A DNA stretch of 64,000 bases from Paraglaciecola sp. MB-3u-78 (lineage in GTDB: Bacteria > Pseudomonadota > Gammaproteobacteria > Enterobacterales > Alteromonadaceae), in contig NZ_PJCF01000014.1 of NCBI RefSeq assembly GCF_002835935.1, positions 20,749 through 84,748 of the forward strand. Direction: 5' to 3'. The notes beneath the pieces are model-generated. The model was not told the DNA's origin. It made no database searches and saw only the letters and a list, made by a program, of their open reading frames with translations. Position 1 is the first letter of the stretch; each line of letters starts with the position of its first letter. Below, one piece after another: positions 17,761-26,147 of this stretch. The position numbers were made by a program, and so were the translations under genes.

Positions 17761-18555
17761 AGTGGGATGCATTTGTAGTTGTCTACTATGGGCGTTGCGC
17801 TTCACGCCGTTGTGTCATGCTGCGCACTTAACCAGACCAAAAAACGGTCTGTTTTCGCCCTTCGGGTGACTGCCACTAACGCAAGAGCTACTGGCCAGGG
17901 GCCAGTTAATAAGGCTGGTTACTACCTCTCTTGGCTTCTTCTGACTGGCTTATCATCAAACAGACTGCAAAAAGCGCAGACTGTTTGATGGCTGCGTCAG
18001 CGCCAAGTGAAGTATTCACGCTCATTACTCAACCAGGCTTCGCCTGTTTTCGCTGAAGTTACAATGGTAGGGCAGTGTTGATTAGTGGGATGCATTTGTA
18101 GTTGTCTACTATGGGCGTTGCGCTTCACGCCGTTGTGTCATGCTGCGCACTTAACCAGACCAAAAAACGGTCTGTTTTCGCCCTTCGGGTGACTGCCACT
18201 AACGCAAGAGCTACTGGCCAGGGGCCAGTTAATAAGGCTGGTTACTACCTCTCTTGGCTTCTTCTGACTGGCTTATCATCAAACAGACTGCAAAAAGCGC
18301 AGACTGTTTGATGGCTGCGTCAGCGCCAAGTGAAGTATTCACGCTCATTACTCAACCAGGCTTCGCCTGTTTTCGCTGAAGTTACAATGGTAGGGCAGTG
18401 TTGATTAGTGGGATGCATTTGTAGTTGTCTACTATGGGCGTTGCGCTTCACGCCGTTGTGTCATGCTGCGCACTTAACCAGACCAAAAAACGGTCTGTTT
18501 TCGCCCTTCGGGTGACTGCCACTAACGCAAGTGCTTACTGGCTAGAGGCCAGTTT
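17587..18555 (+). repeat. Three tandem copies of a 323-bp unit
   Basis: Units start at about 17587, 17910 and 18233 with AAGGCTGGTTACTACCTC and are almost identical; the first and last differ slightly at the edges. Each unit carries several hairpins, including CAAACAG...CTGTTTG, CAGACC-AAAAAA-CGGTCTG and CCCTTCGGG. The related locus near 42297 has only one partial unit, so the array grew here by tandem amplification. The 69-codon ORFs that repeat with it look accidental. Confidence 0.85.
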
Positions 18556-19487
18556 CTAAGGTTACTCCGTTGTTCACACTCCTTGCTATCCGCTAACCTG
18601 GTACAAACTACGCACTAGGTTTTCGGGCAAGCATTGCGCCCATCGAGTGGGTTTGGTTTACCCCGGCGATGTCCCAGGGCTTTGCAATGTGACAGTGTCA
18701 CATTGTTCTTATCGCGGCTCCCGCCTTGGTAGACTCGTGACAATATGGCAATGCCTGAGCAGTATCAACGCAGGCTGTCGCCTAAAGCGCTTATGACACG
18801 TCACAGGCATCCCCATTCTTCATTGTCACTACCAAGGCGGGAGCATCTCAATACACAAAAAGTGTGACACAGCATCACCCAATAAATACTCTTTACCTCT
18901 AACCAAAAAAAATCGCTGCGCGGGAAAATAAAAGGGACTTCGCCCCTCTTTTTCCTTGTCTTTTCTATGTTCTTCTACCTACTTATGCGGGGGTTTTATT
19001 GTTTACTTGCTAATTGATGTATTCGTTTCTGTAGATAAATATTTATTCATTTAATTTTTGGCTGCTGTAGCCGTTTTTTTTATTCGTTAACTAAACTAAA
19101 TATTACTTATAATTACCATTTAGCATATTTTAAATATGGTCAAAAAACTCAGCGGTAAATCAAACCATAAGAGATGGTGCGCCAGAATCACCAGAACAAC
19201 GGTGGACGCTAATCGACATACAAGACAACCTGTATAACGCATTAAACATAGATATTACCTTTAAAGACAAGGATTGTGTGGAGCTTTGCTATCGTATTAC
19301 ATCAAAACACAAAGCGAATTAGCCGCATCCTCATAAAGCTTTCAGCTTAATTATATATTCTTTAGTGAGTGCCTTTTTCTATTTATTACAAATCCCATTA
19401 TGGCTTTGGAGTATATTGACCCCAACTTTGAGCGGATACAGTCTGCTTTTTTAAACATTAACCAATATTGATTAAAGGTATCAAAAC
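18556..19487. other. Non-coding region with strong dyads
   Basis: Contains a 21-bp palindrome CAATGTGACA-G-TGTCACATTG near 18687-18707 and a long interrupted dyad at 18717-18846. The stretch 19140-19320 has an open frame (about 60 codons, QRWTLIDIQDNLYNALNID) without an ATG and probably is a gene remnant. No complete gene is supported. Confidence 0.5.
18717..18846. repeat. 130-bp interrupted inverted repeat
   Basis: Arms GCTCCCGCCTTGGTA and TACCAAGGCGGGAGC are perfectly complementary (15 bp), with a second paired pair GTGACAAT/ATTGTCAC inside. The roughly 70-bp middle holds TGCCTGAGC and GCTTATGACACGTCACAGGC dyads. Symmetry of this order suggests a protein-bound site such as a replication or resolution site, which is inference. 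Confidence 0.6.
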
Positions 19488-19706
19488 GTGACTGACAAAA
19501 AAGATAAAGTTTCCAAAGACATCACATACAACAAAAAAGGGCGTGAGCCGTTGTTTCGTGTCGAGATTAGCACTGCCGACACTACCGAAGCTGCTGAAAA
19601 TATGAGGCAGATGAAGACCGATCTCATTAGTAAATCAGGAACCGCCAAGCAAGGCGTTATTGATATGTATAAATTTGCCAAAGAAAACAGTTATTTCGGT
19701 AAATAA
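19488..19706 (+). CDS. Small hypothetical protein
   Basis: 72 residues from GTG 19488, hydrophilic, opening MTDKKDKVSKDITYNKKGRE with FRVEISTADTTEAAENM in the middle. The length, basic N-terminus and strand-then-helix look recall small ribbon-helix-helix proteins, but no clear motif is present. First gene of the run of small genes to 21.8 kb. Confidence 0.55.
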   Translation: MTDKKDKVSKDITYNKKGREPLFRVEISTADTTEAAENMRQMKTDLISKSGTAKQGVIDMYKFAKENSYFGK

Positions 19707-19781
19707 AACTTGCGCATATCGTGTACACGAGTATAATCTTTATTGAAATTAAACGAATTTAGTTAAACAAGGAATAGAAAA

Positions 19782-20084
19782 ATGGTAAACGATAAATTTG
19801 TTGACGAAATTAAGACTTTACTAGTTGGTACATGCGTCTTACTCATAATTCTGGCATTTTTTTTCATCATTGGACATTTTCTTTCACACTTAATGAAAGA
19901 CTTGGCCCCTGTTATCTCAAGTGTGACCTTACCATCGCCATTTAAGCAAATAGTTCAAGGTTTTATCACTATATTTTCAAGCCTCATAATGTTCATTTTG
20001 CTGCCATTTTTGGTGATTGGATTGGTTTATCAAACAATAAAATCATTTGGTAAGTTTGGTAGAGCAGTAAGTAAACGTCTATGA
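19782..20084 (+). CDS. Small membrane protein
   Basis: 100 residues with two hydrophobic spans (about residues 14-36, LLVGTCVLLIILAFFFIIGH, and 58-85) and a basic C-terminus. The RBS AAGGAATAG lies 6-8 nt before the ATG. The stop overlaps the next start by 4 nt (ATGA). No family recognised. Part of a same-strand cluster of small membrane proteins. Confidence 0.7.
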   Translation: MVNDKFVDEIKTLLVGTCVLLIILAFFFIIGHFLSHLMKDLAPVISSVTLPSPFKQIVQGFITIFSSLIMFILLPFLVIGLVYQTIKSFGKFGRAVSKRL

Positions 20085-20476
20085 ACTTTAAATTTATCAC
20101 ATTAATTATTGTATTTATTCTATCGTCAGGATTGTACGGAATTTATGAATTCAGAAATGATTGGTCTAATATTTCATTCTTCACTGGCTTGGTTTGCGGA
20201 TTGCCATTGGTAACTTGTTATTTAGGAAATAGACATATTGGATTTTCACTTTTCCTGTTGGGTATAACCTCTCTTATTCTGGCCTCATTTGGAGTGTTTG
20301 GTGACATTCCGAGAGATAGATTATTTTTCAATGGGTTATCTCTTGGGGCTTTATTTGGCTGGATACCTTCATATCTAATTTTGAAGCGTAAGACTTCTGC
20401 GGTATTGGCAAATTGTTGTGAACAAGAAGGTTATGACAAATTGGCTTCGTATTTTGACTGCAAAACAAGGGAATAG
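20081..20476 (+). CDS. Small multi-span membrane protein
   Basis: 131 residues, about four hydrophobic spans (near residues 4-20, 31-48, 52-75 and 87-103) and a soluble tail containing cysteines (ANCCEQEGYDKLASYFDCKTRE). Translationally coupled to the preceding gene by an ATGA overlap. No family recognised. Confidence 0.7.
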   Translation: MNFKFITLIIVFILSSGLYGIYEFRNDWSNISFFTGLVCGLPLVTCYLGNRHIGFSLFLLGITSLILASFGVFGDIPRDRLFFNGLSLGALFGWIPSYLILKRKTSAVLANCCEQEGYDKLASYFDCKTRE

Positions 20477-20558
20477 AGAATGTACTTCGAGTCATTTTAC
20501 TGGTTTTTATTCTAGGTGTTGTTGCCTTGTATCAATCAATCGAAAAAGGTGATTTTGC

Positions 20559-20651
20559 GTCAAATGAAGTGGGTATTGATAGTTTTAGGACTTATTCTTT
20601 TTTTTAATAAAAGAATTCATACCACTGTTCTTAACTGTCCGTTATATGTTG
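20559..20651 (+). CDS. Very small hydrophobic ORF
   Basis: 30 codons, MKWVLIVLGLILFFNKRIHT and on, one hydrophobic span. It overlaps another open frame (20478-20597) that lacks a clear start but also encodes a span (LLVFILGVVALYQ). One of the two may be a real small membrane peptide or both may be remnants. Confidence 0.3.
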
Positions 20652-20684
20652 AATAAGGAATAGGTTCAAAAGGGGGAATTAATT

Positions 20685-20993
20685 ATGTTTAAAACTGGTA
20701 TGCATGCAGTGTTAGATCACACGTACAAGCATGTTGACTTTGCTTTGCTTTTTTGTCTCATTTTAAGCCTATTTTATGGCCATCAACTGTTTACAGGTAT
20801 TTTTGTTTTCATAAGCGTTGTTTCGATTTTTGTTCCGCTAAAATTAATTTTGAGATCTCAACAAGAAAAGAAATTAATGTTGAGGGGTGAGGGCACTTGC
20901 CCGTCCTGCAAGAAGAATAAAGTTATTAAAGGAACAGATTGGTTTCTCGCTTGCAGTGAAAAGCTCGAAGAAGAAATTTCAACAGTGGAATAA
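20685..20993 (+). CDS. Membrane protein with C-terminal CxxC pair
   Basis: 102 residues: two hydrophobic spans (residues 18-33 and 37-57), then a cytoplasmic tail with TCPSCKKNKVIKG, half of a zinc ribbon, and a lone later Cys. RBS AGGGGGAATT lies just before the ATG. The next ATG follows the stop by 2 bp. No family recognised. Confidence 0.65.
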   Translation: MFKTGMHAVLDHTYKHVDFALLFCLILSLFYGHQLFTGIFVFISVVSIFVPLKLILRSQQEKKLMLRGEGTCPSCKKNKVIKGTDWFLACSEKLEEEISTVE

Positions 20994-20995
20994 AA

Positions 20996-21301
20996 ATGTT
21001 TTTTCATAATGATTTTTACAAATTGAAAAATGACAAAAATTACAGGGAAAAAGAACGTACCAAGGGTCATGTAATGGCGACATCATGCTTGTTCTTTTTG
21101 CTGCTTTGTTACATGTGTTTAGGCTTCACAACAAGTTTTGCACTTAGTAGTGCGGTATTTATTGGAATACTCATATTGCTTTTTATGTCCGCAGTTTGTA
21201 TGAATTTCCCGTGGGTTCAGATAAAAATACTTATATTGGAGGCAATCGAATCATTTCTAATCACTAAACATGTGTTGTTTAAAAATACGAAACAGGAATA
21301 A
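20996..21301 (+). CDS. Small membrane protein
   Basis: 101 residues, with two or three hydrophobic spans between residues 22 and 75 and a charged N-terminus (FYKLKNDKNYREKERTKGH). It starts 2 bp after the preceding stop and is followed directly by the next gene. No family recognised. Confidence 0.65.
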   Translation: MFFHNDFYKLKNDKNYREKERTKGHVMATSCLFFLLLCYMCLGFTTSFALSSAVFIGILILLFMSAVCMNFPWVQIKILILEAIESFLITKHVLFKNTKQE

Positions 21302-21523
21302 ATGAATATGAAAAGTAGAACTCTTGTGAAACATGATTTTAAAGCATTGTTTCTTTTAGTTGTTACACTTGCAGGTATGTTTGGATCTGCTGTTTACATC
21401 GTTAATAATTGGACTGGTCAATTTGCATGGATGAATGACCCATTAGGTGTTGGGTGTATTATTTTAATTTTTACGTTCTTTAAATATCAAAGCCATATTA
21501 AAAAGTTAACGAGTAAGGAATAA
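21302..21523 (+). CDS. Small two-span membrane protein
   Basis: 73 residues, two hydrophobic spans (residues 14-31 and 45-61) and a lysine-rich end. The ATG immediately follows the stop of the preceding gene. RBS AGGAATAA lies at the end of the previous ORF. Unknown function. Confidence 0.65.
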   Translation: MNMKSRTLVKHDFKALFLLVVTLAGMFGSAVYIVNNWTGQFAWMNDPLGVGCIILIFTFFKYQSHIKKLTSKE

Positions 21524-21529
21524 ACGACC

Positions 21530-21745
21530 ATGAATAAATACCCTCATCTACTTATGTCGGCTGACATGTTCTTACACGCTGTATTAATCATTGCAATTGT
21601 ATACTTAATTAACTTGACTGTTGTTGGTTGGTTAGGTTCTTTGATTCTTTTTTGTAGCGTTTTCGCTGGTGTAGGGTTGGCATATTATTCGGGTGAGAAT
21701 GAAAATGTAGGACTGCGGGTTTTTCGAAGATTTTTAAAAGAGTAA
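21530..21745 (+). CDS. Small two-span membrane protein
   Basis: 71 residues, two hydrophobic spans (residues 9-30 and 32-52) and a basic C-terminus (GLRVFRRFLKE). RBS AAGGAATAA lies 6 nt before the ATG, similar in form to those of its neighbours. Unknown function. Confidence 0.65.
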   Translation: MNKYPHLLMSADMFLHAVLIIAIVYLINLTVVGWLGSLILFCSVFAGVGLAYYSGENENVGLRVFRRFLKE

Positions 21746-21755
21746 TGAACAAAAA

Positions 21756-21842
21756 TGACTAAAACAACCTTAATTCTTGCCTTGGCATTACTACTGCCAA
21801 GTATAGCGTTTGCCAGTGATAGTGAGCTTACCACTTCATAGC
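21756..21842 (+). pseudogene. Exported protein stub cut near the IS66 element
   Basis: 28 codons: MTKTTLILALALLLPSIAFA is a clean signal peptide ending at AFA, followed by only eight residues before a stop. The IS66 genes begin about 60 bp later, so this is most likely the 5' end of a gene for a secreted protein truncated by IS66 insertion or a linked deletion. It continues the small-gene cluster. Confidence 0.5.
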
Positions 21843-21901
21843 GCAACTTCGTAAATTTGATCTGGTTTAATGTTTGCAACTTATTCATTGAAGATGAAAA
21901 T

Positions 21902-22276
21902 ATGGCAATCGCTAAAAAAATAAATCAGATCGTTGAAGCATTTGAGCTGTGGCGAAAAAACCGGGTTAGTCGCCGTTCTGCAACCCCACAAGCACTGCGC
22001 CAACAAGCAGTTGATCTACTCGAACACTGCTCGTCCAGTAAAGTCACCGCGATGCTGCGGATCAGTGGCACACAATTGAAACAATGGCGTGAAGCCGTTG
22101 AACCAAGCCCAACATCCTCTGATTTTATTCGCTTACCTGGGCAAGGCGCGAGGGAGCCTGTTGCTAACGAGCATCTCAGTGTCGAGCTTCGGTTGTGTAA
22201 TGGTGCAGCATTAACCCTTTCGGGTGATATTTCCCAAGCCTTCCTCGTCGCCATGATCCAGGAAGTTAGATCGTGA
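21902..22276 (+). CDS. tnpA: IS66 TnpA
   Basis: 124 residues from ATG 21902 (an upstream in-frame ATG at 21857 is less likely). Short helix-turn-helix protein (ARTP-free; SSSKVTAMLRISGTQLKQWRE), as found as the first gene of IS66 elements. The stop overlaps the tnpB start by 4 nt (GTGA type). It is needed for transposition in this family, but its exact role is not settled. Confidence 0.85.
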   Translation: MAIAKKINQIVEAFELWRKNRVSRRSATPQALRQQAVDLLEHCSSSKVTAMLRISGTQLKQWREAVEPSPTSSDFIRLPGQGAREPVANEHLSVELRLCNGAALTLSGDISQAFLVAMIQEVRS

Positions 22277-22611
22277 TCCATTTAACGGCCCAAACGCCTA
22301 TCCTGATCGCCACTGAGCCTGCTGACTTTCGCATGGGGATTGATGGTTTAGCGGCGCTTTGCCGTAGCAGGCTGACGCACGAGCCTCGTTGCGGGATCTT
22401 ATTTGTGTTTATTAATCGCAATAAAACCATGATCCGCACGCTCGCCTATGATGGCACAGGATTTTGGTTGATGACCAAGCGTTTATCTAAGGGTAAATTT
22501 CAATGCTGGCCCACCGTTAATTCACCTGTTCATCCGTTTGAGGCCAGGCAGTTGCGTCAACTTCTAAGCCCCGTCAAGCCTGATCTTAAGCGATCATTTA
22601 CGGCAACATAA
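22273..22611 (+). CDS. tnpB: IS66 TnpB (Orf2 family)
   Basis: 112 residues, GTG start at 22273. Family hallmarks are EPADFRMGIDGLAALC and CGILFVFINRNKTMIRTLAYDGTGFWLM. This is the IS66 accessory protein and is unrelated to the TnpB nucleases of IS200/IS605. Complete. Confidence 0.92.
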   Translation: MIHLTAQTPILIATEPADFRMGIDGLAALCRSRLTHEPRCGILFVFINRNKTMIRTLAYDGTGFWLMTKRLSKGKFQCWPTVNSPVHPFEARQLRQLLSPVKPDLKRSFTAT

Positions 22612-22703
22612 ATGAGCGTCATGAGCGGGTTGTATTTTCAATTAATGAGATCATACTGCCTGCCAATCTCCTATCCACACACAACAAACGGCTAAGCGAA
22701 ACA

Positions 22704-24305
22704 GTGAGTAAACCTTTTACAGATATTGATGGTCAGGCGCTGGAAGCGCTGATAGCCCGCGTGACTGAGGCCAAGGAAAACACCCTGGCGTTAAGTGAGC
22801 AAGACAGCCAGTTGTTATTGGATGCGTTGCTGACGTTGGCGAGTATGCAGGACCGTTTAACGCATCATAACGTTACTATTCATAAGTTACGAAAATTGCT
22901 GGGAATAGAGAAATCATCTGAGAAACAATCGGATGTCACGCCAAAAAAGCAAAAGCCCGCCAAGCCTCAAAAGCCTGGTAACAAGCGCCAGACCAGCGCC
23001 TCTTCAGATAAGGGATTTACGCCGGTCAAACCCACCGTGGTTATTCACCCGTTAACCACCATCAGTAAAGGGGATAATTGCCCAGAATGCCTCACCGGTA
23101 AGGTATATAAAACCGAGCCAGGCAGTTTCTTGCGGATCACCGGCCACAGTCCGTTTACGCCCGAGCAGCATGTGATGGAGCGAGTTCGCTGCAATACATG
23201 TGGGGCTTATTTCACGGCGGAGCTGCCACCGGACGTACTGCAAGAGGGCCCGGGGACCCGAAAATACGGTTATTCCGCGTGCGCCTTGATGGCGATCTAC
23301 AAGTACTTCGCGGGGTTACCTTTTTACCGCCAGAGCAGTATTCAAAAGCTGTTGGGCGTGAAGATCAGCGCATCAACGGTGTTTGACCAGATTGAGCTGG
23401 TGTGCAATGCCATTTATCCGGTCTTTCACCACCTTTTAAATCTGTCTGCGGATGCCGTGCATTACGCCATTGATGACACCACACACCGAATTCTGGATGC
23501 TAAGCCCATTGAGAAAAAAATACGTAACAGTGATAAAACGCAGCTACGCAGTGGTGTGTATACCTCGGGTGTTATCGCTACCACGAAGAACAATCAACAC
23601 ATCGTGTTATTCGAAACCAATATCGGCCATGCCGGTGAATTTATTGACAGCATCTTACAAAACCGCAGTCAATCCAGTGCACAGCCCATTATTATGAGTG
23701 ACGCACTTGCCAGCAACCGCCCGACGGTGAGGGAAACCATGGGATCGTTATGTAACAGCCATGCAAGGCGGCAGTTTGTTGATGTGATCAACCATTTCCC
23801 GGAAGAAGTTGAACATATTTTAACGCGCTATGGCGAGATCTGGTCACACGAACATCACGTAGAAGAGCAACAACTGAGCGTAGCCAAACGGCTTGAATAT
23901 CACCAAACGCATTCGTTGCCCGTCATGGCAGAAATTAAATTGTGGGGTGAAACCCATTTGGCAAACGAGACAGTAGAAGAAAACAGTGGCTTAGGCAAAG
24001 CGATAAAATACTTTATCAAACACTATGCAGGACTGAGCCTGTTTTGCAGCGTGCCCGGTGCAAAAATCGACAATAACGGCATCGAAGCGATGCTGAAAAT
24101 TGTAGTGAGAGACAGAAAAAACGCGATGTTCCATAAAACATTACTGGGCGCGACAATCGGAGATGTCATCACCTCGATGATAGCAACCGGTATGGAAGCG
24201 GGCGTCAACGTTATGGATTACTTTACGCTACTGCAACGGGAGCAAGCACAAGCTAAGGCCCATCCCGAAAAATACTTACCCTGGAATTATCAGGAAAATA
24301 GCTAA
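22704..24305 (+). CDS. tnpC: IS66 transposase TnpC
   Basis: 533 residues, GTG start at 22704. The N-terminal part has a leucine-rich helix (residues 20-75) and a basic linker (KKQKPAKPQKPGNKRQ), then a zinc-binding region (CPECLTG ... CNTCGAY). The DDE domain shows the IDDTT and SDALASN aspartates and a C-terminal NNGIEAMLK glutamate. It appears intact and is the catalytic transposase of the element. Confidence 0.92.
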   Translation: MSKPFTDIDGQALEALIARVTEAKENTLALSEQDSQLLLDALLTLASMQDRLTHHNVTIHKLRKLLGIEKSSEKQSDVTPKKQKPAKPQKPGNKRQTSASSDKGFTPVKPTVVIHPLTTISKGDNCPECLTGKVYKTEPGSFLRITGHSPFTPEQHVMERVRCNTCGAYFTAELPPDVLQEGPGTRKYGYSACALMAIYKYFAGLPFYRQSSIQKLLGVKISASTVFDQIELVCNAIYPVFHHLLNLSADAVHYAIDDTTHRILDAKPIEKKIRNSDKTQLRSGVYTSGVIATTKNNQHIVLFETNIGHAGEFIDSILQNRSQSSAQPIIMSDALASNRPTVRETMGSLCNSHARRQFVDVINHFPEEVEHILTRYGEIWSHEHHVEEQQLSVAKRLEYHQTHSLPVMAEIKLWGETHLANETVEENSGLGKAIKYFIKHYAGLSLFCSVPGAKIDNNGIEAMLKIVVRDRKNAMFHKTLLGATIGDVITSMIATGMEAGVNVMDYFTLLQREQAQAKAHPEKYLPWNYQENS

Positions 24306-25048
24306 GCACGATCCCAATAAACATCGGCTGACGTAGGCTTTTTGCCTAGGTCAATCTATGCTCCCGTAGCTCACTACATATTTAACGCTAAAATTAAATC
24401 TAAAGCGGCATAAGGAAAAAACGATGAAAACAATATTTACATCGCACATTGGTCATTAAATTACAAAATAACTTAGTCCACTTTGGCTAAGGCGAGCGGC
24501 AGAATACGCTCTACAAATTTAGTATATGCGAGCTCTGACGGATGCAGGCCGTCACTTGCCACTAATGAAGGGGTCTCTAATCCTTGCTGCGTTATATCTG
24601 TTATGTAGACGTATGATAGTCCAACTGACTCACAGTATTCCTTCGCAAAGTCATTATATAGGACTAACTCAGCGCTTGTAGCGGTCGGATTAAAATTCTG
24701 CCCAAAGGGGGTAAATGCATAGTCAGGTATTGAAACCACAATTAATTTACTAGCATCATCCCCGACTAAAGAGATTGCCGAATCAACAAGCTCGGCAAAC
24801 TCTGTCTCGTACACTTCAAAGGGCTTACCTTGAAATTGATTTTTGACGCCAATAAGTAGCGTTACCAAGTCAAAATTACTGGCAGGGTCTACAGTCGTAA
24901 TCGCATTTTTTAAATCCGTCGTGTTCCAACCAGTCTGAGCAATAATCTGCAAACTAAACTCATCTCTATCTGCATACTCTGATATTAATCTCTCTTTTAA
25001 CTGCTCTGGAAAACGGCAAGTGTCACAAACACTTTCCCCAATAGTATA

Positions 25049-26147
25049 TACCCAAGTTACTTCAACTTGCAGGTTTTAGTACCTGAAAGTTATCATTTAT
25101 CCGACTGTTTAATATGTCAGCAATATCCGGAAGGGTGACGTTAAAAAAATGCCGAATGTGTTGTCGAAATTCCTTTGCGCTAGAGAAATATCGATTATTG
25201 CGAGCATATTCATTCATGACTTTCCATAATCGCTCTATGGGGTTCAGATTAGGGCTGTATGGGGGCAGATAATGCAGTGTAATTCCTAATTCAGCCGCTT
25301 TGTCTTTCACCTCCTTGGAACGATGATAACCCGCCCCATCCAGCACTAAATGAAGCGTATTATTTGCTAAGTACCTCTGCTTTAGGTGCTCCATAAAATC
25401 CATGATGGTGCTGCCATTTACAGTCTCGTAATCATGCACTACCGCTTCAGCTAAATGATTTAACCGGATCGCGCCTACAACATTCATTCGGGTGCGACTG
25501 CCTGTGGTTTCAATGGGTTTATCTACCCCTTTACGTATCCATCCAGATGTCACCTTGGTCGCTTGAGTAGGATGCACTGCATCCATGAATAAAATAGGCT
25601 CATCATCCGATACGCTATCCCGTAACGTTTCATATTCTTCGATAAACGCAGCTTGCTTTTGCTCATCAAATTTATGAGGCACACCTTTAGGCTGTTTGTA
25701 ACTAAAGCCGTTTTGGTGGAGCCATTTATTTAACCCAGACACTGAATAGGTAATCTTCCACGTCTTTTGAATGTAGGCCACTATTTGATGGGTGTGTAAG
25801 TAAGTGATATCTGACAGGTGTGCAACCAATTGCTGGGTTTGCTCAGTATTTAAATGACTGGCAGAGCCACCACCCGCAGGCTTGAGCTTCAGACGTTTGG
25901 CGTAATCACCGATATGGCGTGTAATGCTGGCTTCACTCTTACGCAAGGCTTGTGCAATTCTAGCGACGGTCCACCCTTCACTGCGTAACAACACCGCTTT
26001 AATACGGTCACGCTCCCTTCCATCACGGGCTTTCGTATGTCTCGCTTCTAGCGCGGTTTTTTGGTCGGGTGTAAGGGAAATATCAATCATAGGTACAGCC
26101 TGATCCTCAAATCAGACAAAATCAAGCATTTTCATTGATCACGGGTA
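25049..26147 (-). mobile_element. IS630 family insertion sequence
   Basis: 1099 bp between TA dinucleotides (25047-25048 and 26148-26149), the target duplicated by this family. The ends begin TACCCAAGTTACTTCAA and, inverted, TACCCGTGATCAATGAA, short imperfect inverted repeats. The insertion interrupts the esterase gene cleanly. Confidence 0.85.
25062..26090 (-). CDS. tnpA: IS630 transposase
   Basis: 342 residues. Two helix-turn-helix segments (WTVARIAQALRKSEASI and a winged region WLHQNGFSYKQPKG) are followed by a DDE domain: FMDAVHPTQ, LVLDGAGYHRS and LPPYSPNLNPIERLWK, the conserved signature of IS630-Tc1/mariner transposases. Complete, single frame, no programmed frameshift needed. Confidence 0.93.
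   Translation of the reverse strand: MIDISLTPDQKTALEARHTKARDGRERDRIKAVLLRSEGWTVARIAQALRKSEASITRHIGDYAKRLKLKPAGGGSASHLNTEQTQQLVAHLSDITYLHTHQIVAYIQKTWKITYSVSGLNKWLHQNGFSYKQPKGVPHKFDEQKQAAFIEEYETLRDSVSDDEPILFMDAVHPTQATKVTSGWIRKGVDKPIETTGSRTRMNVVGAIRLNHLAEAVVHDYETVNGSTIMDFMEHLKQRYLANNTLHLVLDGAGYHRSKEVKDKAAELGITLHYLPPYSPNLNPIERLWKVMNEYARNNRYFSSAKEFRQHIRHFFNVTLPDIADILNSRINDNFQVLKPAS

Larger units (their letters stand above)
21850..24330 (+). mobile_element. IS66 family insertion sequence
   Basis: Three genes in the canonical order tnpA (21902-22276), tnpB (22273-22611), tnpC (22704-24305). I could not find convincing terminal inverted repeats or the 8-bp target duplication, so the stated limits are approximate. 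Confidence 0.75.

Noticed and set aside
17779..18311. Identical 69-codon ORFs repeated at 323-bp spacing
   Set aside because: The peptide runs through several perfect hairpins, has no RBS, and is absent from the single unit at 42.3 kb. It repeats because the DNA unit repeats.
17587..18555. Tandem repeats as CRISPR or classic iterons
   Set aside because: A unit of 323 bp without short conserved core or spacers is far outside both classes.
22273..22611. TnpB label suggesting an RNA-guided nuclease
   Set aside because: IS66 TnpB is unrelated to IS605 TnpB and has no RuvC motifs.
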